Shown: positions 1-8,499, numbered from the stretch's first letter. The stretch: DNA of 64,000 nucleotides from Nocardia wallacei (GCF_014466955.1 NZ_AP023396.1:5456001-5520000); one strand, 5' to 3'. The notes: generated by a model not told the origin, from the letters alone. Made by a program: numbers and translations.

Positions 1-628
1 CGAGCGGCGGCGCGAACTTGCCGGACGACAGCGCGCCACCCTTGCCGGTGAAGTTGTGGCAGGACGCGCAGTTCATCCGGAACAGCTCACCGCCGCGGCC
101 CAGGTCGGCACCCTTGATCAGCGACTCCTGCGCGATCTCGCCGTTCGGGTCGCGTACCACGGTGGGGCCGCCGCCGTTGGCCGCGACGTAGGCGCTCAGC
201 GCGTCGGTCTGGCGCTCGTCGAACTTCTCGGGCTTGCGCACGATCTGCGAGCTGTTGGCAGCGGCGGGCATGCGACCGGTGGAGACCTGGAAGTACACCG
301 CCGCCTCGCCGACGCCGATCAGGCTGGGGCCGCGGTCCTGCACACCCTGCAGATTCGCGCCGTGGCAGGTGATGCAGGAGGTGTCGTAGATCTGCTTGCC
401 CTCGCGAATCAACGCGGACTGGTCCTCGTTCGCCGTCGCGACCTGCGCGCGAGGGGTCAGCGCCGACGCCGCGAACCCGGCACCGACAAGACCCATCAGC
501 AGCACCAGGCCGCCCGCCAGCCGACGGCGCATCCGGCGCTGCTTGCGGGTCTTGGTGGCCTGGCTGTCCCGAGCGCTGCCGACCCCAGGGCTGGTGGGAT
601 CTGGCGCTGACGGAGGAGATGAACTCAT
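1..628 (-). CDS. qcrC: Cytochrome bc1 complex diheme cytochrome c subunit QcrC (partial)
   Basis: Partial gene; its 3' part lies beyond the window start. QcrC is the membrane-anchored diheme cytochrome c that passes electrons from the bcc complex directly to the aa3 oxidase. The translation starts [10 protein letters not shown], has a basic stretch followed by one hydrophobic segment (about residues 35-55), and then two CxxCH haem sites: CITCH (bases 362-376) and CASCH (bases 56-70). The ATG at 626-628 follows an AAAGGGAC ribosome site. ctaE lies 68 bp upstream on the same strand, the usual ctaE-qcrC order. Very secure. Confidence 0.95.
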   Translation of the reverse strand, partial: MSSSPPSAPDPTSPGVGSARDSQATKTRKQRRMRRRLAGGLVLLMGLVGAGFAASALTPRAQVATANEDQSALIREGKQIYDTSCITCHGANLQGVQDRGPSLIGVGEAAVYFQVSTGRMPAAANSSQIVRKPEKFDERQTDALSAYVAANGGGPTVVRDPNGEIAQESLIKGADLGRGGELFRMNCASCHNFTGKGGALSSGKFAPPL

Positions 629-696
629 CTGTGTCCCTTTGAAGTAGACGGAACCGACTGATGCTGAGGCTGGTGCTCGTCGAAGACCAGGAGGTC

Positions 697-1308
697 CTAG
701 CGGACGAAGTAGATCGTGGCGAACAGCCCGATCCACACGATGTCGACGAAGTGCCAGTAGTAGGAGACGACGATCGCCGCGGTGGCCTGGGCCGGCGTGA
801 ACTTGCTGATCCTGGTGCGGACCAGCAGGAAGAGGAACGCGATGAGACCGCCGATGACGTGCAGACCGTGGAAACCGGTGGTGATGTAGAACACCGACCC
901 GTACACGCTGCTCGAGATCGAGGTGCCCTCGTGCACGAGGTTCATGTACTCGTAGCCCTGACCGCCCACGAAGAACGCGCCCATGATGAAGGTCAGCACA
1001 TACCAGCGCCGCAGCCCGAAGACGTCGCCCCGCTCCGCCGCGAACACGCCCATCTGGCAGGTGAACGACGACGCGACCAGCACCGCCGTGACCGGGACGG
1101 CCAGCTTCAGGTTCAGCTCGGTCGGTTCCGGCGGCCAGTTGCCGTGAGCCTGGGCCCGGGCGACGAAGTACATGGCGAAGAGGCCGGCGAAGAACATCAG
1201 CTCGCTCGACAGCCAGATGATGGTTCCGACGCTGACCATGTTGGGCCGGTTCAGCGAGTGCACACGCTGAGTAATGGCCGATCCTGGGGTCCCTACTGCG
1301 GTCGTCAC
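697..1308 (-). CDS. ctaE: Cytochrome c oxidase subunit III
   Basis: Membrane subunit III of the aa3-type oxidase, 203 aa, about the normal length for actinobacterial CtaE. Several long hydrophobic helices are seen, with the typical segments [19 protein letters not shown] near the N-terminus and [12 protein letters not shown] and [14 protein letters not shown] near the C-terminus. It is the first gene of the ctaE-qcrC unit on the minus strand and is divergent from trpD. The 260 bp between them (1309-1568) should hold both promoters. No oddity seen. Confidence 0.96.
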   Translation of the reverse strand: MTTAVGTPGSAITQRVHSLNRPNMVSVGTIIWLSSELMFFAGLFAMYFVARAQAHGNWPPEPTELNLKLAVPVTAVLVASSFTCQMGVFAAERGDVFGLRRWYVLTFIMGAFFVGGQGYEYMNLVHEGTSISSSVYGSVFYITTGFHGLHVIGGLIAFLFLLVRTRISKFTPAQATAAIVVSYYWHFVDIVWIGLFATIYFVR

Positions 1309-1568
1309 GCGGGTAAGTATGACTCGTCGTAGTACGACAGGCTAAGCCGGGTACGAAACTTGGGGTCGCGTGTCGGAAATCGCACGGCGAGACGAGGTCT
1401 CACCACCTCCTCGGCGTGTCACGCGAACACCCAGTTCGGGAGCGGTCCGGCGGGCTCGCGCACCCATCGTCACCAGGGGTCTCGGGGCGGCTGGCCGGGA
1501 AAAGAAATCGCCGCGCCCACTAGGCTGCTACGCGGCACTGGATGTGCGAATCCGGACAGGAGACGTTG

Positions 1569-2624
1569 ATGAGCGCGCGCACCTGGCCCCAGATCCTCGG
1601 GGCCCTCACCGATGGGGTCGATCTGACCACGGAGGAGGCGGCGTGGGCGATCGACGAGATCTTCTCCGACAACGCCACCCAGGCCCAGATCGCCGCGTTC
1701 GGCATCGCCATGAAGATGAAGGGCCCCACCGCCTCGGAGCTGTCCGGCATGGCGCAGGGCATGCTCGGTCACGCCCGCCGGGTGTCGCTGGAGGTCGGCG
1801 CGGTCGACATCGTCGGCACCGGCGGTGACCGGTCGGGCACCGTCAATATCTCCACGATGTCGGCGATCGTGGTATCCGCGACCGGGATTCCGGTGGTCAA
1901 GCACGGCAACCGGGCGGCCTCGTCCAAGAGCGGCGGCGCCGATGTGCTGGAGGCGCTCGGGGTGCGGATCGCGCTCGGGCCCGAGGCGGTGGCGCGCTCG
2001 GTGCACGAGGTCGGCATCGGATTCTGTTTCGCGCCGCTGTTCCACCCCGCGCTGCGGTTCGCCGGTCCCGCGCGCAAGGAGATCGGCATCCCGACCGTGT
2101 TCAATGTGCTGGGCCCGCTGACGAATCCGGCCCAGCCGGGCGCCGGGCTGATCGGGTGCGCGTTCGCCGACCTGCTACCGGTGATCGCGGGCGCGTTCGC
2201 CGAACGCGGCAGCAACGCGCTGGTGGTGCGCGGCAACGACGGCCTCGACGAGATCACCACGGCCGACACCACCGACGTCTGGGTGGTCGCGGCCGGGCAC
2301 CTCACCGAGACCACCATCGATCCGACCCGGATCGGTATCCCCCGGGTGCCGCAGGAGGCGCTGCGCGGCGGCGACGCCGACACCAACGCCGTCATCGCGC
2401 GCAACATGCTGGCGGGTCAGCCGGGGCCGGTACGCGATGCCGTGCTGGTGAATTCGGCGGCCGCGATCGTCGCCCACGAGCTGACGCCGGAACTCGCGGG
2501 CGGGGACATCCACGACGCCTTGGGTGCCGCCCTCGAACGCGTCGCGCGCACCGTCGACTCCGGCGCGGCGGCACAACTGCTCGATCGGTGGGTCGCCTTC
2601 ACCAATCGGTTCGCGGACGACTGA
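1569..2624 (+). CDS. trpD: Anthranilate phosphoribosyltransferase
   Basis: Transfers phosphoribose from PRPP to anthranilate in tryptophan synthesis. 351 aa with the PRPP-binding GTGGD motif (residues 83-87), followed by SGTVNIST and the KHGNRAASSKSGGADVLEALG stretch. The ATG at 1569 is chosen because ACAGGAGACG precedes it at good spacing; an upstream in-frame ATG at 1542 has no such site. The gene stands alone rather than in a trp operon, as in mycobacteria, where trpD also neighbours ctaE. It marks the left edge of the accessory block: in M. tuberculosis the next genes of this locus would be respiratory or cobalamin genes. Confidence 0.96.
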   Translation: MSARTWPQILGALTDGVDLTTEEAAWAIDEIFSDNATQAQIAAFGIAMKMKGPTASELSGMAQGMLGHARRVSLEVGAVDIVGTGGDRSGTVNISTMSAIVVSATGIPVVKHGNRAASSKSGGADVLEALGVRIALGPEAVARSVHEVGIGFCFAPLFHPALRFAGPARKEIGIPTVFNVLGPLTNPAQPGAGLIGCAFADLLPVIAGAFAERGSNALVVRGNDGLDEITTADTTDVWVVAAGHLTETTIDPTRIGIPRVPQEALRGGDADTNAVIARNMLAGQPGPVRDAVLVNSAAAIVAHELTPELAGGDIHDALGAALERVARTVDSGAAAQLLDRWVAFTNRFADD

Positions 2625-2642
2625 CGGTGGGCCCTCAGGGGC

Positions 2643-3095
2643 TCAGATCAGGTAGCGCACGATGCTCTCGGCGACGCAGGCCGGTTTGTCGGCGCCCTCC
2701 AGTTCCAGGGTGACGGTCCGCTCCGCCTGCACTCCGCCGGGGATGTCGCGCACCGAATCGAGCGTGACGCGGGCGCGGATGCGGCCCCCGACCGGTACCG
2801 GGGTGATGAAGCGAACCTTGTTGAGCCCGTAGTTGATTCCCATCCGGATACCGCCCACGGTCGCGGCCTGATTGGTGAGCGGCACCAGCAGCGACAAGGT
2901 CAGGAAGCCGTGCGCGATGGTGCGCCCGTAGGGGCCGGTCGCCGCACGGGCGGGGTCGACGTGGATCCACTGGTGGTCGCCGGTGGCGTCGGCGAAGGTG
3001 TCGATGCGGTCCTGCTCGATCGTCATCCAGTCGCTGACGCCGATCTCGGTGCCCACCGCCGCCCGCAAGGCGTCCAGATCGGGGAAATCGGTCAT
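2643..3095 (-). CDS. MaoC-like dehydratase (hot-dog fold)
   Basis: 150 aa, the length of single-hot-dog MaoC proteins, which hydrate enoyl-CoA-type thioesters. The hydratase-2 signature is visible as FADATGDHQWIHVD followed by PYGRTIAHGFLTLSLL, with the catalytic Asp/His pair in DHQWIH. It converges with trpD across 18 bp. The exact substrate cannot be read from the sequence. Its start codon overlaps that of a possible small divergent gene at 3094. Confidence 0.9.
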   Translation of the reverse strand: MTDFPDLDALRAAVGTEIGVSDWMTIEQDRIDTFADATGDHQWIHVDPARAATGPYGRTIAHGFLTLSLLVPLTNQAATVGGIRMGINYGLNKVRFITPVPVGGRIRARVTLDSVRDIPGGVQAERTVTLELEGADKPACVAESIVRYLI

Positions 3096-3264
3096 GAGTG
3101 GCGCTCCTTCGTCTCGCGGTCGCGTGCCTGTGCGTCGGCCCGACGACTACTTCGTACCGTGCCACATCCGCACGCTCACCGAGCAGCAGAGTCGAGCCCT
3201 CGCCACCCGACTGGGCGAACTGCTGATCCAGCTGGAGGGCCGCCTGGGCATGCACCGCCGCTGA
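3094..3264 (+). CDS. Possible small protein, 56 aa
   Basis: Open frame filling the gap between the maoC start and the next gene. The predicted peptide has a basic, proline-containing N-terminus and a helical C-terminus (LTEQQSRALATRLGELLIQL, then EGRLGMHRR) that looks like real protein rather than a shadow, and no other gene overlaps it. Its ATG overlaps the maoC ATG head to head by two bases, so both could only be made from overlapping divergent transcripts, and no clear ribosome site is seen. I do not recognise the family. Confidence 0.4.
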   Translation: MSGAPSSRGRVPVRRPDDYFVPCHIRTLTEQQSRALATRLGELLIQLEGRLGMHRR

Positions 3265-3315
3265 CCGGCCGCGCGCCGACCGATGAGTTTCCGGCGGCCG
3301 GGCAGTCTGTACCGC

Positions 3316-3885
3316 ATGGGCAAACTGACCTACGGCATGAATGTCTCGGTGGACGGCTACATCGTGGACAGCAACGGGGATTTTTCCTGGTCGGAGCCGG
3401 ACGATGAAGTGCACCAGTTCTGGAACGACCGGGTGGGCGAGACCGCGGTGTCGCTGTACGGGCGCAAGCTGTACGAGCTGATGTCGGCCTACTGGCCCAC
3501 GGCCGAACAGGATCCGGACATCACTCCGGTGACGGCGGAGTACGCCCGATTGTGGCTTGCGATGCCGAAAGTGGTGTTCTCGCAAACCCTTTCGTCGGTG
3601 GACTGGAACTCCCGCCTGGAGCGAGGCGATGTGGTCGAGGTCGCCGAGCGGCTCAAGGCCGAGACCGACGGCATCCTGGACGTCGCGGGCGCCACCCTGG
3701 CCGCACCGCTGATCCGGGCCGGCCTGGTGGACGAGTACCTGGTGGTCGTCAGCCCCGTCGCGGTCGGCAGCGGCACACCGTTCTTCCCCACGCTCGACCG
3801 ATGGGTCACCCTCGACCTGGTGGAGAACCGCACCTTCGCCGCGAGCGGCTCGGTCCTCCTCCGCTTCGTCCCGTCCCGCGACTAG
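3316..3885 (+). CDS. Dihydrofolate reductase family protein (RibD C-terminal type)
   Basis: 189 aa from the ATG at 3316 (MGKLTYGMNVSVDGYI). The opening strand with the 'MNVSVDGYI' motif, a mid-protein YGRKLYELM and the closing pattern of LAAPLIRAGLVDEYLVVVSPVAVGSG are typical of YyaP/YwjB-like members of the DHFR/RibD reductase superfamily, whose substrates are mostly unknown. The stop codon TAG (3883-3885) is part of the CTAG target at which the insertion sequence landed, so the element inserted at the stop without changing the protein. Confidence 0.85.
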   Translation: MGKLTYGMNVSVDGYIVDSNGDFSWSEPDDEVHQFWNDRVGETAVSLYGRKLYELMSAYWPTAEQDPDITPVTAEYARLWLAMPKVVFSQTLSSVDWNSRLERGDVVEVAERLKAETDGILDVAGATLAAPLIRAGLVDEYLVVVSPVAVGSGTPFFPTLDRWVTLDLVENRTFAASGSVLLRFVPSRD

Positions 3886-3926
3886 GGCTTGTATCGAAGT
3901 GGTGAGGGGGGCCGGTTGGCCCGCCC

Positions 3927-4829
3927 TCACTGGTGTCGTAGCCATTGGTTGATGGCGGCGATGTGGACGGTGGCCAGGTAGCGGACAGCGAGCTTGTCGT
4001 ATCTCGTGGCGACGGCACGGTGTTGTTTGAGCTGGTTGATGCCCCGTTCGACCGCGTTGCGGTCGCGGTAGATCACGGAGTCGAACGCGGGTGGACGGCC
4101 GCCGGTGCGGCCGCGGTTGCGGCGGTGCGCGGCTTGGTCGGCCGGAACGGGAATAGTGACTGCGATGCCGCGGTGCCGCAACCATTCCCGGTTGCTGCGA
4201 CTGGAATAGGCCTTGTCGGCCAGTACCCGATCCGGTCGTATCCGGGGTCGGCCACCGCCGGGTTTGGGCACGGCGATCGCGTCCAGCACCGCCACCATCT
4301 GCGGGTTGTCTCCAGCTTGACCGGGCGTGATCAGCACCGACAGCAGTCGGCAGCCTCGCTCGCAGGCCAGATGCAGCTTGGTCGTCCAGCCGCCCCTGGA
4401 CCGGCCCAGTCCGTGATCGGTCGGCTCGCTTGCGATTCCGCCGGGCGGCTCTGCCTGCCGATCACCGTCTCGGCGTGCTCCAGCCGCGTGCTGATGAGCC
4501 CTGGCGATCGTGGAGTCCACACTCACCTGCCACACGATCTGCCCGGCCGCGTCGGCGAATGCCTGTAGCAACTTCAGGATCAATACCCACACTCCGGCCC
4601 GTTGCCAACGCCGGAACAATCCGTACACCGCAGGCCACGAACCGTACTCGACCGGAACGTCCCGCCACGGCGCCCCCACTCGCGTGCGCCACCGGATCCC
4701 GTCGATGATCTGCCGTCTCGTCCACGTCGGCGGACGTCCAGCCTTCTTCCCGCGAGGCAACAACGGCTCCAGCCGTGCCCACTGGGCATCGGTCAGATCC
4801 GCTCGCCCCGTCACCGCTACTGTGGCCAC
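3927..4829 (-). CDS. IS5-family DDE transposase
   Basis: 300 aa from a GTG at 4827-4829 preceded by GGAGACC. The N-terminal helix-turn-helix region begins ADLTDAQWARLEPLLP, typical of IS5 transposases. The catalytic triad is read as D105 (VDSTIARAHQH), D205 (LADKAYSS) and E261 (NAVERGINQLKQHR). It is one continuous frame, without the programmed frameshift of some IS427-group elements. A longer open frame continues upstream into host sequence, but that part is outside the element and is not coding. Confidence 0.93.
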   Translation of the reverse strand: MATVAVTGRADLTDAQWARLEPLLPRGKKAGRPPTWTRRQIIDGIRWRTRVGAPWRDVPVEYGSWPAVYGLFRRWQRAGVWVLILKLLQAFADAAGQIVWQVSVDSTIARAHQHAAGARRDGDRQAEPPGGIASEPTDHGLGRSRGGWTTKLHLACERGCRLLSVLITPGQAGDNPQMVAVLDAIAVPKPGGGRPRIRPDRVLADKAYSSRSNREWLRHRGIAVTIPVPADQAAHRRNRGRTGGRPPAFDSVIYRDRNAVERGINQLKQHRAVATRYDKLAVRYLATVHIAAINQWLRHQ

Positions 4830-4830
4830 G

Positions 4831-4885
4831 AGGTCTCCGGCACTATTCAGGTTTGTTTGGTCGCTAACCCGAATACCGGAGACCT
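4831..4885. repeat. Inverted repeat upstream of the transposase
   Basis: AGGTCTCCGG (4831-4840) and its exact complement (4876-4885) are separated by 35 bp and lie at and just before the transposase start. The inner arm contains the GGAGACC that would serve as ribosome site, so in a transcript entering from outside the hairpin would hide it. This is inference from position. Confidence 0.6.
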
Positions 4886-4920
4886 CACCTATATGCCAAC
4901 GCGGGCAACGCCTTCCGCCA

Positions 4921-4951
4921 CTGGCTGGCACCGCGCAGCGGTGCCAGCCAG
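4921..4951. repeat. Strong hairpin at the IS right end
   Basis: CTGGCTGGCACCGC (4921-4934), a 3-base loop (gca), then the exact complement (4938-4951). This 14-bp perfect stem sits just inside the right terminal repeat, on the side from which host transcription could enter the transposase gene. It could act as a transcription stop or structural barrier. Confidence 0.7.
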
Positions 4952-4975
4952 CACCTACTTCGATACAAGCCCTAG

Positions 4976-5155
4976 TCCCGCCCACGCAACCCGACCCGCA
5001 GCCTTCCGAAGCGCGACCAGTCCCGCCTCCACAACCCGACCTGCTACCTTCCGACGCACGACCAGTCCCGCCCACACGACCCGACCCGCGACCTTCCGAT
5101 GCAAGACCAGGTCCGCCTACGCAAAGCGATCCGCGACCCGCTGGGGCGCGACCGG
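4976..5155. repeat. 45-bp imperfect tandem repeat, four copies
   Basis: Units at 4976-5020, 5021-5065, 5066-5110 and a more diverged 5111-5155. Each begins TCCCGCC or GTCCGCC, contains CCGAC near the middle, and the first three end GACCAG. The array lies between the IS right end and the stop codon of the gene at 5161. Period 45 keeps frame, but I see no sign that it is translated. C-rich on the plus strand, like other arrays in this window. Confidence 0.8.
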
Positions 5156-5160
5156 ACACG

Positions 5161-6000
5161 CTACTCGAGGTCGCGGGCGGAATGCCGGGTGCGGAGTTGC
5201 TCTGCGGCGGTGTCGATTCCGGCGGCGTCCAGGTATGCCTCGGTGGAGATTTCCAGCAGCCGTCGCCACCGGTCCACGCGGGCGTGCCAGTCGATGGGCG
5301 GGTCGGTGTCGCGGGCCTCGGCGCGGGCGGTCTCCATGGCGGCGAGCTGGTGCCTGCAGTACTCGGGGTCGTACACCTCGGCCCGCAGTTCGGCGGCCGC
5401 GGCGCGTAGTTCCCGCAGCTGCGCACGGTCGGTCTCGCCGATGCCGGTGCCCGGACTCTCGACGGGGTAGGCGTCGAGCTCCGGCCCGTACGCCGTATCG
5501 AGGTCGAGCGCCAGCGGAAGCGGATCGCGATGGCTGATGCCGCCGGGACGGCGAGTGCGTTCGATGCGGATGCGTTCGTCGGCGACCGCGATCTGCCCGA
5601 AAGTCACTGCGGCATCGAGAACTTCGTCTTCGGTGACCGGCTCGTGACGCAGCAGCCCGGTCAGTACCGCGACCACGTTGTCGTCCGCGTCGTAGACGGT
5701 GGTGGTGACCGTGACCGGCACGACGGGGTCGGGCAGGCCGTCGACGCGGGCATCGAGCACCTCGTCGCGGTGGTATTCGACCAGCTCGCCGCACACCTCG
5801 GCGAACACCCCCGCGGCGACGTCGGGGTGGCTGTCGTGGATGCGCACGGTATAGGAGTCCGCGGTGTCGAACGTGCCCGCACCGGTCCGGGGTGGTTGTT
5901 GCTGTCCGTCGGCGTTGGTCACGATCGTCGTCCACCGGTAGTCCACCGATTCCGCGGTCTGCGCGTGCGATCCGGTGGAAGTGGTGCTCGTCTGTGACAT
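5161..6000 (-). CDS. Hypothetical protein, 279 aa
   Basis: ATG at 5998-6000 follows GGGGAG at good spacing and is preferred over an upstream in-frame start. Soluble, acidic protein without signal peptide or membrane segment. A beta-rich N-terminal half (YRWTTIVTNADG, VTVTTTVYDADDNVVAVL) is followed by a charged helical C-terminal half (RAQLRELRAAAAELRAEVY). No family recognised. It is divergent from the VOC-MerR pair, so the TipA-like operator at 6103-6117 could affect it too. Confidence 0.7.
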   Translation of the reverse strand: MSQTSTTSTGSHAQTAESVDYRWTTIVTNADGQQQPPRTGAGTFDTADSYTVRIHDSHPDVAAGVFAEVCGELVEYHRDEVLDARVDGLPDPVVPVTVTTTVYDADDNVVAVLTGLLRHEPVTEDEVLDAAVTFGQIAVADERIRIERTRRPGGISHRDPLPLALDLDTAYGPELDAYPVESPGTGIGETDRAQLRELRAAAAELRAEVYDPEYCRHQLAAMETARAEARDTDPPIDWHARVDRWRRLLEISTEAYLDAAGIDTAAEQLRTRHSARDLE

Positions 6001-6097
6001 CGAGGCTCCCCTGTTGTGCTCGGCGCTGTCGGCCTGACCAGACACCATGGTGGCAGCCCGCGGGCCCGGCCGCCGAACATTTCGCCTCCGAGGCCCT

Positions 6098-6117
6098 TGA
6101 CTCTCACGCTACGTGAG
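6098..6117 (+). promoter_or_regulatory. TipA/MerR-type promoter-operator
   Basis: TTGACT (6098-6103) overlaps a dyad CTCACG-cta-CGTGAG (6103-6117) just upstream of the VOC-MerR pair. As remembered, the TipAL-controlled tipA promoter of Streptomyces has a nearly identical CCTCACGTCACGTGAGG dyad directly after its -35. MerR proteins bind such dyads between -35 and -10. No convincing -10 could be placed. Confidence 0.65.
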
Positions 6118-6133
6118 GCCGGAGGGTGTGGGC

Positions 6134-6658
6134 ATGAGTGATTACTACAACGCTTTCGAGATCAGCCCCGTGCCCACGCCCGGGCCGGATGCCGTTGCGC
6201 CGGAGCCGTTTCGGGGCATTTACGGAATGCCCGCGTTCGTGAAGATTCCGACCGGCGACCTGGCGGCGTCGGTGGACTTCTGGACTCGCGGCCTCGGATT
6301 CATCGAGTTGTTCACCATCCCCGGCAGTCTCGTGCACCTGCGCCGGTGGGCGTTCCAGGACGTCCTGCTCGTCGCCGCGGAGCAGATTCCGACGAAGGCG
6401 CCGGCACTGAGCGTCGGTTTCGCGTGCGTGCTCGACCAGATCGAATCGGTTGTCGAGTCTTGTCGGGCGGTGCGGCCGGACGCGGTCGACGGTCCGCGGG
6501 ATACGCCGTGGAACACCCGTGACGTGGAGGTCCTCACCCCCGAGAACGCGCGGATCGTCTTCACCGCGGCGAAGCCCTTCGATCCGGAGAGCCAGGAGGC
6601 GCGCAACCTCGCGGCCATCGGAATCACCCCGCCCGGCGACAATGGGGACCATGCCTGA
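6134..6658 (+). CDS. VOC-superfamily (glyoxalase/bleomycin-resistance fold) protein
   Basis: 174 aa from the ATG at 6134, which follows GGAGGG; an in-frame start at 6113 is less likely. The pattern FVKIPTGDLAASVDFWTRGLGF is the first beta-alpha-beta module of vicinal-oxygen-chelate proteins, and the second half ends in TPENARIVFTAAKPF. Such proteins bind or modify small molecules, including drugs. The stop overlaps the MerR start (ATGCCTGA, 6651-6658), so the two are translationally coupled. With a drug-sensing regulator downstream, a role in drug binding is plausible but inferred. Confidence 0.85.
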   Translation: MSDYYNAFEISPVPTPGPDAVAPEPFRGIYGMPAFVKIPTGDLAASVDFWTRGLGFIELFTIPGSLVHLRRWAFQDVLLVAAEQIPTKAPALSVGFACVLDQIESVVESCRAVRPDAVDGPRDTPWNTRDVEVLTPENARIVFTAAKPFDPESQEARNLAAIGITPPGDNGDHA

Positions 6659-7457
6659 TACCACCGACGCCGCGGGCCTGACCGTCGGTCAGGTCTCGGC
6701 GCGGCTGGGCGTGACGGTCCGGGCGCTGCACCACTGGGACGAGATCGGCCTGGCGCGGCCGTCGCTGCGCACGCCCGCCGGATACCGGCTCTACACCGAC
6801 ACCGATCTGGAACGCTTGCACCGCATCGTCGTCTACCGCGAGCTCGGCCTCGGCCTGGACCGCATCCGGACCGTCCTGGACAGCTCGACCGCCGACGTGC
6901 CCGGCGCGTTGCGCGCCCAGCGCACCCAGCTCACCGAACGGATCGCCCGCCTCCAGCAGCTCGGCGCCGGACTGGATCGGATGATCGAAGCCCACGAGCG
7001 CGGCGTGCTGCTGTCCGCCGAGCAGCAGGCCGCGATCTTCGGGCCCCGGTGGGACCCCGGCTGGTCCGCCCAGGCCCGGCAACGCTACGGCGACACGACG
7101 CAGTGGCGGCAGTACGCCGAACGCTCGGCCGACCGCGGCCCGGCGGAATGGCAGTCCGTCGCCGACACCGTCGCCGAGCTCGAGAACGCGCTCGGAGCCG
7201 CCATGGACGCGGGCATCGCCCCCGGCAGCCCGGCGGCGAATCGGCTCGCCGAGCGCCACCGCGAGGCATTCACCGCGTCGTACTTCCTCCTCACCACGCA
7301 GATGCAGGTCTGCCTCGCCCGCACCTTCGAGACCGACCTGGGATTCGCCGCGCACTACAACAACATTCGCCCCGGCCTGGCCGCCTGGTTCCGCCGAGTC
7401 GTCGACGCCGCAGCCCGCGCCGACGGCATCGACCCGGACACCGCGACCTGGCAGTGA
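6651..7457 (+). CDS. MerR-family regulator with TipAS-like drug-binding domain
   Basis: 268 aa. The N-terminal winged helix reads LTVGQVSARLGVTVRALHHW, then the RPSLRTPAGYRLYTDTDLERL wing. A dimerising coiled coil lies about residues 80-120. The C-terminal 140 residues follow the TipAS pattern: RYGDTTQWRQYAE, a run AAMDAGIAPGSPAANRLAERH, and FAAHYNNIRPGLAAWF. TipAL-type proteins bind thiopeptides and activate their own promoter. Start ATG 6651 overlaps the VOC stop by 8 bp. Likely autoregulated through the dyad at 6103-6117. Confidence 0.9.
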   Translation: MPDTTDAAGLTVGQVSARLGVTVRALHHWDEIGLARPSLRTPAGYRLYTDTDLERLHRIVVYRELGLGLDRIRTVLDSSTADVPGALRAQRTQLTERIARLQQLGAGLDRMIEAHERGVLLSAEQQAAIFGPRWDPGWSAQARQRYGDTTQWRQYAERSADRGPAEWQSVADTVAELENALGAAMDAGIAPGSPAANRLAERHREAFTASYFLLTTQMQVCLARTFETDLGFAAHYNNIRPGLAAWFRRVVDAAARADGIDPDTATWQ

Positions 7458-7463
7458 TGCCGG

Positions 7464-8399
7464 CTACCCGGTCGCCATGGTGCGGTAGCGGCCCGGGGCC
7501 ACGGTGTACTCACGTTTGAATGCCTTGGCGAAGGCGAATTCCGAGGTGTAGCCGACACGTTGGGCCACGGCGCGCAGCGGGGTGTCGTCGGAGCGGAGCA
7601 GCCGTCCGGCCAGGGTCATGCGCCACCAGGTCAGGTAGGCGAGCGGGGCACGGCCGACCAGGGTGGTGAAGCGGCGGGAGAACGCGGCGCGGGACAGACC
7701 GCCGAGTGCGCCGAGTTCCTCGACGGTCCAAGGGTGTTCGGGATTGGTGTGCATCGCGCGCAGCGCCGCGGCGACGGGGCGATCGACCAGGGCGGCGGCC
7801 CACCCGTGATGCGGGGTGGCCTCCTGGGCGCCCAGCCACCAGGCGCGCAGGATGTACAGCAGCAGGGTGTCCAGCAGCGAGGTGATGATGGCGTCCGAAC
7901 CCGGTTGTGCCTCTTCGAGTTCCGTGCCGAGCAGTTCCACCGCCGCGCGCAGCGATCGGTGCGTGCCGACGCGCGGGGTCAGGTGCACCACGTCGGGTAG
8001 GTCGGCGAGCAGCGGGTGCGCCCGTCGCCGATCGAGTTGATATGCGCCACAGAGCAATACCGTGACCGGAGCGTCGGGTGCGTGCGGTTCGGGCACGGGC
8101 CGCGGCCAGGATCCGTCCGGCAGGGGCCGGATCTCGCGCAGCGGCACGGCGGGGTCGCTGGCCAGCGCGTGGCCGCGCCCGTGCGCCAGGAAGACGATGT
8201 CGCCGGGGCCGAGCGGAATGGGCTCGCCGTCCTCGCGCGGCGGGAGCAGCCATGCCGAACCCTGCAGGACCACATGGAATCCCGCGCCCTCCGACGCGGG
8301 AAAGCGCATGCCCCAGGGGGCGAATTGTTCCTGGCGCGACGAGTGCGGCCGGCCGGTGCGCATGGTCGCGACGGCACCGCTGAGCACATCCAAACCCAT
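7464..8399 (-). CDS. AraC-family regulator with N-terminal cupin domain
   Basis: 311 aa from the ATG at 8397-8399. The N-terminal half is a cupin sensor (FHVVLQGSAWLLPP, GPGDIVFLAHGRGHAL) of the cupin_6/AraC type. The C-terminal HTH pair begins WTVEELGALGGLSRAAFSRR and ends with the second helix of AVAQRVGYTSEFAFAKAFKR. It is divergent from the medium-chain oxidoreductase at 8500, the usual arrangement in which such a regulator controls that gene. It converges with the MerR gene with only 6 bp between stops. Confidence 0.92.
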   Translation of the reverse strand: MGLDVLSGAVATMRTGRPHSSRQEQFAPWGMRFPASEGAGFHVVLQGSAWLLPPREDGEPIPLGPGDIVFLAHGRGHALASDPAVPLREIRPLPDGSWPRPVPEPHAPDAPVTVLLCGAYQLDRRRAHPLLADLPDVVHLTPRVGTHRSLRAAVELLGTELEEAQPGSDAIITSLLDTLLLYILRAWWLGAQEATPHHGWAAALVDRPVAAALRAMHTNPEHPWTVEELGALGGLSRAAFSRRFTTLVGRAPLAYLTWWRMTLAGRLLRSDDTPLRAVAQRVGYTSEFAFAKAFKREYTVAPGRYRTMATG

Positions 8400-8499
8400 A
8401 TCCGCAGGATATCCGGTGTCACCGGGGCAAGACGAATGGATATTTTCACGAGACGCTGACGCATAGATCATCTCTCGACGCGGGCATAGCGTCGATGTC

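Larger units (their letters stand above)
3886..4971. mobile_element. IS5-family insertion sequence, intact, 1086 bp
   Basis: Bounded by 15-bp perfect terminal inverted repeats (GGCTTGTATCGAAGT at 3886-3900; its complement at 4957-4971) and flanked on both sides by CTAG (3882-3885 and 4972-4975), read as a 4-bp target duplication of the YTAR type used by IS5 elements. It carries one complete DDE transposase on the minus strand. Two further internal dyads lie near the right end. Intact ends, target duplication and open reading frame suggest a recent insertion. The subgroup was not determined. Confidence 0.93.

Noticed and set aside
4830..5426. Extended transposase frame up to 499 aa
   Set aside because: The part beyond the IS right end runs through host repeats and the antisense of the gene at 5161; terminal repeats and target duplication fix the element's limits.
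5661..5882. Short frames antisense to the 279-aa hypothetical gene
   Set aside because: Low-complexity Arg/Ser/Pro translations without start signals; shadows.
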